64,000 bases of DNA from Bacteroidales bacterium (GTDB taxonomy: Bacteria; Bacteroidota; Bacteroidia; Bacteroidales; UBA932), in contig JAKSKN010000013.1 of the NCBI GenBank assembly GCA_024401695.1, forward strand, positions 1 to 64,000, written 5' to 3'. The notes beneath the pieces were generated by a model. The model was not told the origin of the DNA, did no database searches, and was given only the letters and a program-made list of their open reading frames with translations. This document shows, in pieces, positions 25,312 to 33,053 of the stretch. Made by a program: the position numbers and the translations under genes. How positions within the stretch are numbered: the stretch's first letter is position 1; each line of letters begins with the position of its first letter.

Positions 25312-28300
25312 ATGCCTGAATCATTCACTTACGATGTTCTGCGCGATTGCGGGCTTCTTGCCAAGGACAAATCGTTCAGAAATCTATACAAGCTCATCTG
25401 CGCTCACGGAGACATCCCTGCAGCCGCATGGCTTGAAAAGGACGTAGAGAAGTCTCTCACGTTCAATGAGTTGGCTCAACTCGCGGACAATTATGCCGCA
25501 CGACTCCAAGATATTTTCGGTAAAGAAGGAAGAGTCTGCATCTCTCTCGACTGCTGCAAGGAATGGTTTCCTCTTTTCTGGGGCCTCACCCGTTCCGGCC
25601 ACGACACACTGCTTCTGGACGCCTCGATGGCCGACGACAAGGCCAATGATATCCTCAGCCAGACAAAATGCATCGGTATGGTGTCCGGCAAACTCCACAA
25701 CGTCGATCCGAAAATCAAACAGATCCTTGTCACAGACCTGGCGGATTGCCCGGAAGTGACCGGATACAAGCCGGTCTGGAGCCACGACATCGCTCTTTGC
25801 ACCAGCGGCACCACATCCGACAGCAGAATCTTCATCTATGATGAGGAGACAATCTGTTACCTTGCACTCTTCTCAGCCAAGGTGCGTATGGACAACAGGA
25901 ACCTCATCGACGACTGCAATTTCAGGGGTCTCGCATTCCTTCCGTTCCATCATATCCTCGGATTCGCGGCCATCTTCATATGGTGCCACTTCCTGGGCGA
26001 CACGATGGTATACCTCAAGGACCGTTCTCCTCTGACCATCTCACGCACGGTGCAGAAATGCCGCGTGAACCAGATCGTGGCAGTCCCTCTCCTTGCCAAC
26101 AGCATCGCCAAGACGCTCAAGGCAGAGGTCAGGAAGCAAGGCATACTCGAGCGCGCAGCATTCAATGCAATGCTCGGGATAAGCCTCGGCGTCCAGAGCA
26201 TAGCCCCGAAGGCAGGTCTCAAGCTTGCAGGAAAGATGTTCAAGGGCGTGCAGAAGAAAGTCTTCGGCACCGAAATGAAGAGCATCGTGCTCGGTGGCAG
26301 CCACACCGATCCTGAAAGTCTCCGCATACTCAACGGAATCGGCTACTTCACCATCTGCGGCTACGGTATGACAGAAACCGCAATCACGGGGTTCAACTCT
26401 TCATACGTCCTCGAGAACCGTCTCACCGGCTCCATCGGCGCCCCTATGGAATTCACCGAATACCGCATCAAGCCTCTTGAAGGCGGCGCTTCCGACGGCA
26501 AGGAACGCAAAAACGCAAAGGCAGGCCGCACAGGTGAGCTTCAGATCCGAGGCAAGGGCCTTCACGACGCCCGCATAGTCAACGGCGAGGTACTTCCTCC
26601 AGACGTTGACGCAGACGGCTGGTTCAGCACCGGCGACATCATCCGCATCATCGATGCAAAGCAGGAATACTACATCGAAGGCCGCATCAAGGAGGTCATC
26701 ATCAACGAATCCGGCGAGAACGTCTACCCTGACGAGCTTGAGGACGCATTCAAGGATCTCGAAGGCATCGCACAGTACACCATCGTCGGTCTCAAGAAAA
26801 AGAACAGCCACTACGAGGACATAGCCCTCGTGATGAATGTTGCCGACAAGATTGCCGACGAAGGATTCATCCAGTCTCTCAGCCAGTCCGTCCGCATCAT
26901 AAACAAGGACCTCCCGGTATTCAAGCGCCTGAGCCGCGCAATCATCACAGGCGACTCCCTCCCTGTCGCCAACGGCTTCAAGGTCAAGAGGATCGCACTC
27001 AAGAAGATGATCGAAAACCGCGAGCTCAACCTCCGCAACCTTGACCTTTCTTCCAGGAACGGAGACGACACCGCCGCCGTTACGGCTCAGAAGGCATCCT
27101 CAAAGGCAGAAGACAAGCGCAACGAAGAGCTCAAGACAATGGTCAAGGGCATCTTCTCACAGGTTCTCAATATGCCTGCCGACAGCATCGACGACAACGC
27201 GAACTTCATCGACGACCTCGGCGGCGACAGCCTCCAGGTCCTCTCCATCATCACCAAGGCCGAAGAGACCTTCAGCGTGATGATCCCTACCGAAGCATAC
27301 GGAAGGTGCGCTTCGATCAACGGTTCCGTCGAACTGCTCAGCGAACTCATCTACGGCTCCTCCAACAGCGGCGCGGCCACGGGTGCACAGCAGCTCGTGA
27401 AGCGCCAGCCGGTCACCGACTTCGAAGCCACCCCTGAATATCAGCATTTCCTCGAACGCCGCAAGGGTCTTATGGCCGACGGCGCGAAGGACCCGTACTT
27501 TGTCGTCCACGACTCCCCTCTTCTCGACAAGAGCGTCGTCGACGGAAAGGAATATCTCGACTTCGGCAGCTACAACTATGTAGGTATGAGCGGCCGCAAG
27601 GAAGTCAATGATGCCGCAAAGGCAGCCATCGACAGATGGGGCACCTCGGCATCCGGAAGCCGCCTGCTCGCCGGCGAGAAGCCTATCCACAGGGAACTTG
27701 AGGCTGCCATCGCAAAATGGAAGAACGCCGAAGCTGCGATCGTCCTCGTAGGCGGTCACTCGACCAATGTCACCGTAGTCGGCAACTTCTGCGGCAAGAA
27801 CGACCTCATCCTGTACGATGCATTGTCCCACAACTCCATCGAGCAGGGCTGCCGTCTTTCCGAGGCCACGGCAAAGCCATTCCCTCACAATGATCTCCAG
27901 ACCCTCGAGCAGATCCTGAAGACACAGCGTCAGTACTTCGAGAAGGTCCTCATCGTCATCGAAGGCGTATACAGTATGGACGGTGACGTCTCAGACGTTC
28001 CGGGATTCGTGGCATTGAAGAAGAAATACGGCTGCTTCCTGATGGTTGACGAAGCCCACAGCTCCTGCGTGCTCGGTGCACACGGCGGCGGCGTGGACGA
28101 ATACTTCAACCTGGCCCAGGACGACATCGACCTGAAATACGGCACCCTCTCAAAGGGTCTCGGCACCTGCGGCGGCTATATCGCGGGACGCAAGTCCGTT
28201 GTGGAATACTTCAAATACAACCTTCCTGGTTTCGTGTTCAGCGTAGGCATCTCCCCTGCTCTCGCAGCAGGTTCACTCAAGGCCATCCAGCTGCTCCACG

Positions 28301-28635
28301 AGAATCCGGAGATAATGGACAACCTCCACCGCAACATCAAGTGCTTCGCCGATGAGGCCAAAAAGCGCAAGCTCGACATCTGCCTCGGCGGCAAGACGGC
28401 CATCCTCCCTGTATTGATAGGAAAAGACGAAGACGCCGTCGTACTCAGCAACGAGATGAACGCGCGCGGCATACTCGTTCCGCCTGCCGTATATCCTGCA
28501 GTGCCAAAGAACAAGGCGCGCCTGCGCTTCGACGTGATCAGCGAGCACAAGCCTGAACAGATCGTATTCGTGCTCGACACTCTCGTACAGGCTGCAAAGG
28601 ATCTGGGAATCAAGCTTCCTGAAAGGGAATACTAA
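25312..28635 (+). CDS. Three-domain fusion: acyl-AMP ligase, acyl carrier protein, alpha-oxoamine synthase
   Basis: A 1107-residue multidomain enzyme. Residues about 20-575 are an ANL-type adenylating domain: ALCTSGTTSDSRIF near 160-173, GYGMTETAITGF near 350-361, STGDIIRI, and the hinge IKEVIINESGENVYPDELE. Residues about 605-680 are an acyl carrier protein with the phosphopantetheine site DDLGGDSLQVL, S640. Residues about 705-1100 are a PLP-dependent alpha-oxoamine synthase (serine palmitoyltransferase/BioF/CqsA group): DFGSYNYVGMSG, VDEAHSSCVLGAHGGGV, and K948 in GTLSKGLGTCGGYIAG. The layout predicts that a fatty acid is activated, loaded on the built-in ACP and condensed with an amino acid, giving a long-chain amino ketone such as a sphingoid or capnine-like base; the amino acid is not known. 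Own promoter and terminator. Confidence 0.85.
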   Translation: MPESFTYDVLRDCGLLAKDKSFRNLYKLICAHGDIPAAAWLEKDVEKSLTFNELAQLADNYAARLQDIFGKEGRVCISLDCCKEWFPLFWGLTRSGHDTLLLDASMADDKANDILSQTKCIGMVSGKLHNVDPKIKQILVTDLADCPEVTGYKPVWSHDIALCTSGTTSDSRIFIYDEETICYLALFSAKVRMDNRNLIDDCNFRGLAFLPFHHILGFAAIFIWCHFLGDTMVYLKDRSPLTISRTVQKCRVNQIVAVPLLANSIAKTLKAEVRKQGILERAAFNAMLGISLGVQSIAPKAGLKLAGKMFKGVQKKVFGTEMKSIVLGGSHTDPESLRILNGIGYFTICGYGMTETAITGFNSSYVLENRLTGSIGAPMEFTEYRIKPLEGGASDGKERKNAKAGRTGELQIRGKGLHDARIVNGEVLPPDVDADGWFSTGDIIRIIDAKQEYYIEGRIKEVIINESGENVYPDELEDAFKDLEGIAQYTIVGLKKKNSHYEDIALVMNVADKIADEGFIQSLSQSVRIINKDLPVFKRLSRAIITGDSLPVANGFKVKRIALKKMIENRELNLRNLDLSSRNGDDTAAVTAQKASSKAEDKRNEELKTMVKGIFSQVLNMPADSIDDNANFIDDLGGDSLQVLSIITKAEETFSVMIPTEAYGRCASINGSVELLSELIYGSSNSGAATGAQQLVKRQPVTDFEATPEYQHFLERRKGLMADGAKDPYFVVHDSPLLDKSVVDGKEYLDFGSYNYVGMSGRKEVNDAAKAAIDRWGTSASGSRLLAGEKPIHRELEAAIAKWKNAEAAIVLVGGHSTNVTVVGNFCGKNDLILYDALSHNSIEQGCRLSEATAKPFPHNDLQTLEQILKTQRQYFEKVLIVIEGVYSMDGDVSDVPGFVALKKKYGCFLMVDEAHSSCVLGAHGGGVDEYFNLAQDDIDLKYGTLSKGLGTCGGYIAGRKSVVEYFKYNLPGFVFSVGISPALAAGSLKAIQLLHENPEIMDNLHRNIKCFADEAKKRKLDICLGGKTAILPVLIGKDEDAVVLSNEMNARGILVPPAVYPAVPKNKARLRFDVISEHKPEQIVFVLDTLVQAAKDLGIKLPEREY

Positions 28636-28647
28636 TGTTATGATAAC

Positions 28648-28676
28648 AAGGGCCCCGCCAATTCAGCGGGGCCTTT
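28648..28676 (+). terminator. GC-rich hairpin terminator after the fusion gene
   Basis: AAGGGCCCCGC (28648-28658) pairs with GCGGGGCCTTT (28666-28676) around a 7-base loop CAATTCA, with one G-U pair. It starts 12 bases after the stop. The DMT transporter gene begins 16 bases further on without an obvious promoter. Confidence 0.8.
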
Positions 28677-28692
28677 CAATATCAGGCTTGCA

Positions 28693-29652
28693 ATGCAGTA
28701 CATTGGTGAAATAATCTCCCTGCTGGTAGCGGTCTCCTGGACAATCACCGCCCTGGCGGCCGACGTGGCCAGCCACAGGCTCGGCGCGCTCAACCTGAAC
28801 GTCATCAGGATGGGGCTCTCCCTGGCATTGCTGGCATTGTTCCTCTGGATTTTCACCGGTGCTCCATACCCGCAGTTCGCCTCCGCCAGGACTTGGTTAT
28901 GGCTTGCCCTGTCCGGTCTGGTAGGATATCTGTTCGGCGACTGGTGCCTCTTCAATTCTTATGTAATCTTCGGCTCGAAGTACGGGCAGCTGTTCATGAC
29001 GATCTCGCCTATGATCGCCGGCCTGTCCGCCTGGCTTTTCCTCGGAGAGACACTTACCTGGAGGTCCCTGCTCGCCATGGCCGTCACCCTCGGCGGCATC
29101 GCCCTCGCCATACTCGCCCGCAGCGACGACGGCCGGCGCCTCCGCGTCCGCCTGCCTTTGAAAGGCATCCTCTTCGGCCTCGGCGCCGGTCTCGGTCAAG
29201 GCCTGGGCCTTGTACTTTCCAAAATCGGCCTCGCCGAATACTCATCCAGCTTCGCCTCTGCGGCTTCATCCGCTATTTACAACGGACTGCTGCCTTTCGA
29301 AACGGCGATGCCTTTCGCCGGCACATTCATACGGGCCACCTTCGGGCTGCTGGGCTTCATCGTGATCGTCAGCTGCAAACACCGTTTCAGCAGCGTCGCC
29401 GGCAGTCTTCACGACCGCAAGGGAATGAAGTTCGCCCTCATCACCACCTTCTTCGGCCCGTTCCTCGGCGTCTCGCTCTCCCTCGCCGCCGTCTCCCACG
29501 CCCCCGCCGGCATCGCCTCCACCCTGATGGCCCTCACCCCGATGCTCATCATCGTCCCATACGCCATCATCAACCACCAGCGCATCTCCCTCCGAGAAGT
29601 CATCGCCACCGCGATCACCCTCACCGGCGTCGCCCTCTTCTTCCTTCTATAG
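28693..29652 (+). CDS. DMT superfamily transporter (EamA family)
   Basis: A 319-residue inner membrane protein with about ten hydrophobic segments in two EamA repeats. The first repeat starts IGEIISLLVAVSWTITALAAD and includes WLALSGLVGYLFGDWCLFNSY; the second includes ILFGLGAGLGQGLGLVLSKIG and ends with a membrane helix VIATAITLTGVALFFLL. Members export amino acids, nucleotides or other small metabolites; the substrate here cannot be told. It lies just after the terminator of the fusion gene, so it may depend on read-through; a role in exporting something made by that enzyme is possible but unsupported. Two small hairpins follow the stop. Confidence 0.87.
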   Translation: MQYIGEIISLLVAVSWTITALAADVASHRLGALNLNVIRMGLSLALLALFLWIFTGAPYPQFASARTWLWLALSGLVGYLFGDWCLFNSYVIFGSKYGQLFMTISPMIAGLSAWLFLGETLTWRSLLAMAVTLGGIALAILARSDDGRRLRVRLPLKGILFGLGAGLGQGLGLVLSKIGLAEYSSSFASAASSAIYNGLLPFETAMPFAGTFIRATFGLLGFIVIVSCKHRFSSVAGSLHDRKGMKFALITTFFGPFLGVSLSLAAVSHAPAGIASTLMALTPMLIIVPYAIINHQRISLREVIATAITLTGVALFFLL

Positions 29653-29672
29653 ATCATTATAGCTCCTCCCCT

Positions 29673-29736
29673 TTGCCTTCGGCATTTTGCCGAAGGCAAC
29701 GAGCAAAAACCGCCTTGCGTTCGGCATTTTGCCGAA
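29673..29736. repeat. Pair of near-identical hairpins spaced 42 bases apart
   Basis: The core TTCGGCATTTTGCCGAAGG occurs at 29678-29696 and again at 29720-29738. The first copy has a perfect 12-bp stem (29673-29699), the second a 7-bp stem (29720-29736), each with a TTT loop. The flanks also agree (GCnTTCGG and GAAGGnAACG). This is the layout of a paired REP unit. It lies between the DMT transporter and the deaminase promoter. Confidence 0.7.
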
Positions 29737-29776
29737 GGGAACGGGGGTAAGGGTGACAGAGGACGGAGGGATTTTG

Positions 29777-29784
29777 TATATTTG
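29777..29784 (+). promoter_or_regulatory. Promoter -7 box (TATATTTG) of the deaminase gene
   Basis: TATATTTG matches TAnnTTTG and ends four bases before the ATG at 29789. Transcription would start at about that ATG, so either the message is leaderless or the next in-frame ATG at 29825 is used. Confidence 0.6.
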
Positions 29785-29788
29785 TTGT

Positions 29789-30301
29789 ATGAAGAACAAT
29801 AAAAAAGGCCTGGCGGAAAGCAAGATGTTTTCCAAGGAAGATGCAAAGTATATGAGAATGGCCATAAAGATGGCCTGTGACAACATAGACACAAACGGAG
29901 GACCGTTCGGAGCGGTTATCGTGAGGGACGGAAAAGTGATTGCGAAGGGGGCGAACAGAGTGGTCCCGAACAATGACCCGACGGCACACGCGGAGGTTAT
30001 GGCCATAAGGAAGGCGTGCAGGAAGCTCGGGACATTCGACCTGAGCGGATGCACCATATATTCATCGTGCGAACCGTGCCCGATGTGCCTGAGCGCCTTG
30101 TACTGGGCAGGGGTCGAGCGCATCTGCTACGGCAGCACCAAGAAGGACGCCGCTGACGTAAATTTCGATGACTCATTCATCTACGACCAGCTTGAACTGA
30201 GCTACAAGGACCGCTCTATCAAGTGCGAGCACTTCCTGCGCGACGAAGCGCTGGCTTCTTTCAGGAAGTGGTCCGACAAAGAGGACAAAGTCGAATATTA
30301 G
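29789..30301 (+). CDS. Nucleoside/guanine deaminase family protein
   Basis: A 170-residue zinc deaminase of the CMP/dCMP deaminase fold, closest by eye to guanine deaminases of the GuaD type. The active site reads HAEVMAIRKAC (H67, E69) and CEPCPMCLSALYWAG (C97, C100). GGPFGAVIVRDG precedes the site, and the C-terminal YKDRSIKCEHFLRDEALASFRKW resembles GuaD tails. A TadA-type tRNA deaminase is less likely because of that tail. The start is ambiguous: ATG 29789 lies almost at the expected transcript start, ATG 29825 would give 158 residues beginning MFSKEDAKYM, nearer the family length. A frame from 29687 would run through the hairpin repeats and is rejected. Confidence 0.83.
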   Translation: MKNNKKGLAESKMFSKEDAKYMRMAIKMACDNIDTNGGPFGAVIVRDGKVIAKGANRVVPNNDPTAHAEVMAIRKACRKLGTFDLSGCTIYSSCEPCPMCLSALYWAGVERICYGSTKKDAADVNFDDSFIYDQLELSYKDRSIKCEHFLRDEALASFRKWSDKEDKVEY

Positions 30302-30313
30302 TATTAATTTTCG

Positions 30314-30321
30314 TATATTTG
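30314..30321 (+). promoter_or_regulatory. Promoter -7 box (TATATTTG) of recG
   Basis: TATATTTG ends six bases before the recG ATG at 30328, again predicting a message with almost no leader. It favours this ATG over the longer frame from 30223, which would overlap the deaminase gene. Confidence 0.6.
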
Positions 30322-30327
30322 AAGGTT

Positions 30328-32472
30328 ATGGGAGAATTGGGGAACAGCATACAGTTTCTGAGCGGAGTCGGACCCAAAAGGGCCGACCTCATCAAGCGTG
30401 AACTGGGTCTGGAAACCCTGAACGACCTCATACATTTCTTCCCGTTCAGATACATAGACCGCAGCGGAATACAGATGATCGGCGAGCTCACTCCCGACCT
30501 GGCGTATTGCCAGATCAAGGCCAGGGTTCTCACCCGCACCCTCTACGGGCCGTCCGCCTCAATAGTGTCGCAGGAAACGAATCCCATCCACTGGGGCGCC
30601 GTCAAGCGGCTGAGCGTAATGGTCGAGGACGAAAGCGGCCGCATCGAACTGGTTTTCTTCAAAGGTATAAAGTGGAGTTTCTCAAGGCTCACTCCGGGAA
30701 GTACCTTCATATTTTTTGGAAAGCCCCAGGAGTTCAACGGCAGACTCAACATCCCCCACCCGGAGATTGATGCACCGCAGGAAGGCACTATGGCTCAGAA
30801 CACCCTCACAGGCGTGTATCCAAGCACTGAGAAGCTCAAGAACGGAGGCGTGACCGGCAAGCAGATGTGCAGGCTGCAGTCAGCGGCACTCGCCCTCTGC
30901 CTCCCTGAAATTCAGGAAACCCTGCCGGAATACATCATCAGGGACAAGGGGCTCGTCAGTCTACAGTATGCCCTCAAGAACGTGCACTTCCCAAAGGACA
31001 GCTACGCCCTCCAGAAGTCGGTCCACCGCCTGAAATTCGAAGAGCTCTTCTTTCTTCAGCTCTCTCTGCTGAAGCAGAAATACATCCGCTCGCGCGGAGA
31101 AAAAGGCATTCCGATGCCGAAGGTCGGGCCTGAATTCAATGCCTGCTACAATGCACTGCCATACTCCCTTACCGGGGCGCAGCAGCGCGTGATCAAGGAA
31201 ATCCGCGCCGACCTCATTTCCGGCCACCAGATGAACCGGCTCCTCCAGGGAGACGTCGGCTCCGGCAAGACAATGGTTGCCGTCCTGAGCGCACTCCTGG
31301 CGATAGGAAACGGTTACCAGGCCTGCATAATGGCGCCTACCGAAGTCCTCGCACAGCAGCACTTTGCCAACATTTCCAGGTATCTGTCGCCGACAGGCGT
31401 CAAATGTGCACTGCTGACAGGAAGCAGCACGCAGAAGGAAAGGAGGGAAATCCACGCCGGCCTCGAAGACGGCAGCATCGGTCTCATCGTCGGCACGCAC
31501 GCGCTGATAGAAGATGACGTCAGATTCAAGGCGCTCGGCCTTGCGGTCATTGACGAACAGCATCGTTTCGGGGTCGACCAGCGCGCCAAGCTTTGGGCTA
31601 AGGGCCCAAACGGCCTGCCACCGCACGTGCTGGTGATGACAGCTACGCCGATTCCCCGGACGCTGGCAATGACACTCTACGGCGACCTCGACGTCAGCGT
31701 CATAGACGAGATGCCTCCCGGCAGGAAGCCGGTGCAGACGATATGCATAGGGCAGAACCGCAGAAACGCGATGTACAGATTCCTTCGCGACGAAATAGCG
31801 CGCGGACGCCAGGTATTCGTTGTCTATCCGCTCATTTTCGAAAGCGAAAAGATTGACCTGCAGAACCTGCAGAACGGCTACGAGGAGATTGTGAACGCAT
31901 TTCCGCTTCCGGACTACAAGGTGGCGCTGGTGCACGGCCAGCAGAAGGCGGAGGAGAAGAACTTCAACATGTCCGCCTTTGCGGCAGGAAGGGCCAACAT
32001 ACTTGTGAGCACGACTGTGATAGAGGTGGGAGTGGACGTGCCTAACGCATCGGTGATGGTGATAGAGAGCGCGCAGCGTTTCGGGCTCAGCCAGCTGCAC
32101 CAGCTGCGCGGCAGAGTCGGCCGCGGCGCCGAGAAGTCGTATTGCATCCTCGTCAAGGATGTCAAGACGACAAAGGAGGCGCAGCAGAGACTTGACCTTA
32201 TGTGCGCCACGGAAGACGGCTTCGAGATTGCCGAGGAGGATATGAAGATGCGCGGTCCCGGCGACCTGGAAGGCACGCAGCAGAGCGGCCTCCCGATCAA
32301 CCTCCGCATCGCCTCGCTCGCGAAGGACGGCCTGCTTCTCAATGAGGCACGCGCCTATGCCCAGAGCGTACTCGACGCCGACCCGTCGCTGACCGAGCCT
32401 CAAAACAGGCTGCTCATCACAGAGCTCAGGAAAGACAAATACGTTGCCAAAGACTACAGTAATATCAGTTAA
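30328..32472 (+). CDS. recG: ATP-dependent DNA helicase RecG
   Basis: RecG regresses stalled forks and remodels branched DNA. The 714-residue protein has the N-terminal wedge/OB region starting IQFLSGVGPKRADLIKRELG, then the helicase core: LLQGDVGSGKTMVAVLSALL (Walker A), MAPTEVLAQQHF, the DEQH box VIDEQHRFGVDQR, VMTATPIPRTLAMTLYGDLD, TTVIEVGVDVPNASVMVIE and QLRGRVGRGAEKSYC. The C-terminal GDLEGTQQSGLP is also a RecG mark. The start at 30328 gives the usual length and N-terminus and lies six bases after a promoter box. lemA follows 21 bases after the stop. Confidence 0.95.
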   Translation: MGELGNSIQFLSGVGPKRADLIKRELGLETLNDLIHFFPFRYIDRSGIQMIGELTPDLAYCQIKARVLTRTLYGPSASIVSQETNPIHWGAVKRLSVMVEDESGRIELVFFKGIKWSFSRLTPGSTFIFFGKPQEFNGRLNIPHPEIDAPQEGTMAQNTLTGVYPSTEKLKNGGVTGKQMCRLQSAALALCLPEIQETLPEYIIRDKGLVSLQYALKNVHFPKDSYALQKSVHRLKFEELFFLQLSLLKQKYIRSRGEKGIPMPKVGPEFNACYNALPYSLTGAQQRVIKEIRADLISGHQMNRLLQGDVGSGKTMVAVLSALLAIGNGYQACIMAPTEVLAQQHFANISRYLSPTGVKCALLTGSSTQKERREIHAGLEDGSIGLIVGTHALIEDDVRFKALGLAVIDEQHRFGVDQRAKLWAKGPNGLPPHVLVMTATPIPRTLAMTLYGDLDVSVIDEMPPGRKPVQTICIGQNRRNAMYRFLRDEIARGRQVFVVYPLIFESEKIDLQNLQNGYEEIVNAFPLPDYKVALVHGQQKAEEKNFNMSAFAAGRANILVSTTVIEVGVDVPNASVMVIESAQRFGLSQLHQLRGRVGRGAEKSYCILVKDVKTTKEAQQRLDLMCATEDGFEIAEEDMKMRGPGDLEGTQQSGLPINLRIASLAKDGLLLNEARAYAQSVLDADPSLTEPQNRLLITELRKDKYVAKDYSNIS

Positions 32473-32493
32473 ACAATCTAATACATTAAATTT

Positions 32494-33042
32494 ATGACAC
32501 TTATCATTATCATCGCCGTCATCGCGATCATCGTCCTCTGGGCCATCAGCCTCCAGCGCAACCTCGTATCACAGGACGAAATGTGCAAGAATTCAATGAG
32601 CCAGATCGGTGTCCAGCAGCAGAGCCGCTGGGATGCCCTCACCGCTCTCGTCGAGCTCGTGAAGTCATACAACGAGCACGAGTACAACACCCTCAGGGAT
32701 GTGATCGCACAGCGCAAGGACATCAACGGCACCAGCACCGCTTCTGACGTCGAGGCTCAGGAAAAGGCTATGACAGGACTCCTCCGCGACATCAAGGTTG
32801 TCGCCGAGCAATATCCTGACCTCAAGGCCAACGAGAACTACGCCAAGCTTATGGACAGCGTCAACACCTACGAGAACCAGGTACGTATGAGCCGTATGGT
32901 CTACAATGACACCGCCACCAAGTTCAACACCACTGTCCGCCAGTTCCCTAACAGCCTCATCGCAGGTATGCTGGGCTTCAGCGCAAAGGATTATCTCAAG
33001 GAACCTGAGGGAAAGACCGAAATGCCTTCAATGAAAATCTAA
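32494..33042 (+). CDS. LemA family protein
   Basis: A 182-residue protein with one N-terminal membrane helix (residues 2-18, TLIIIIAVIAIIVLWAI) and a long cytoplasmic or periplasmic helical domain. The LemA pattern is visible: RNLVSQDEMCKNSMSQIGVQ, WDALTALVELVKSYNEHE, the middle Ala- and Glu-rich helix, MSRMVYNDTATKFNTTVRQFP and the end SLIAGMLGFSAKDYL. The molecular role is not known; LemA proteins often neighbour membrane peptidases, and here an S9 peptidase lipoprotein follows 11 bases later. It probably shares a transcript with recG upstream. Confidence 0.9.
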   Translation: MTLIIIIAVIAIIVLWAISLQRNLVSQDEMCKNSMSQIGVQQQSRWDALTALVELVKSYNEHEYNTLRDVIAQRKDINGTSTASDVEAQEKAMTGLLRDIKVVAEQYPDLKANENYAKLMDSVNTYENQVRMSRMVYNDTATKFNTTVRQFPNSLIAGMLGFSAKDYLKEPEGKTEMPSMKI

Positions 33043-33053
33043 GTCATTCATAA

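Noticed and set aside
25312-28635. Reading the fusion gene as two genes joined by sequencing error
   Set aside because: The frame is continuous across both linkers, codon use is even, and the ACP lies between the two enzymes as in other oxoamine-synthase assembly lines.
28893-29750. 285-codon Arg/Pro/His-rich forward frame inside the DMT transporter gene
   Set aside because: Out-of-frame reading of GC-rich transporter code; composition is typical of shadow frames.
30961-32403. Long reverse-strand open frame of 480 codons opposite recG
   Set aside because: It mirrors recG codon structure, has Arg/His-rich unlikely content and no motif. recG has every helicase motif in the forward frame.
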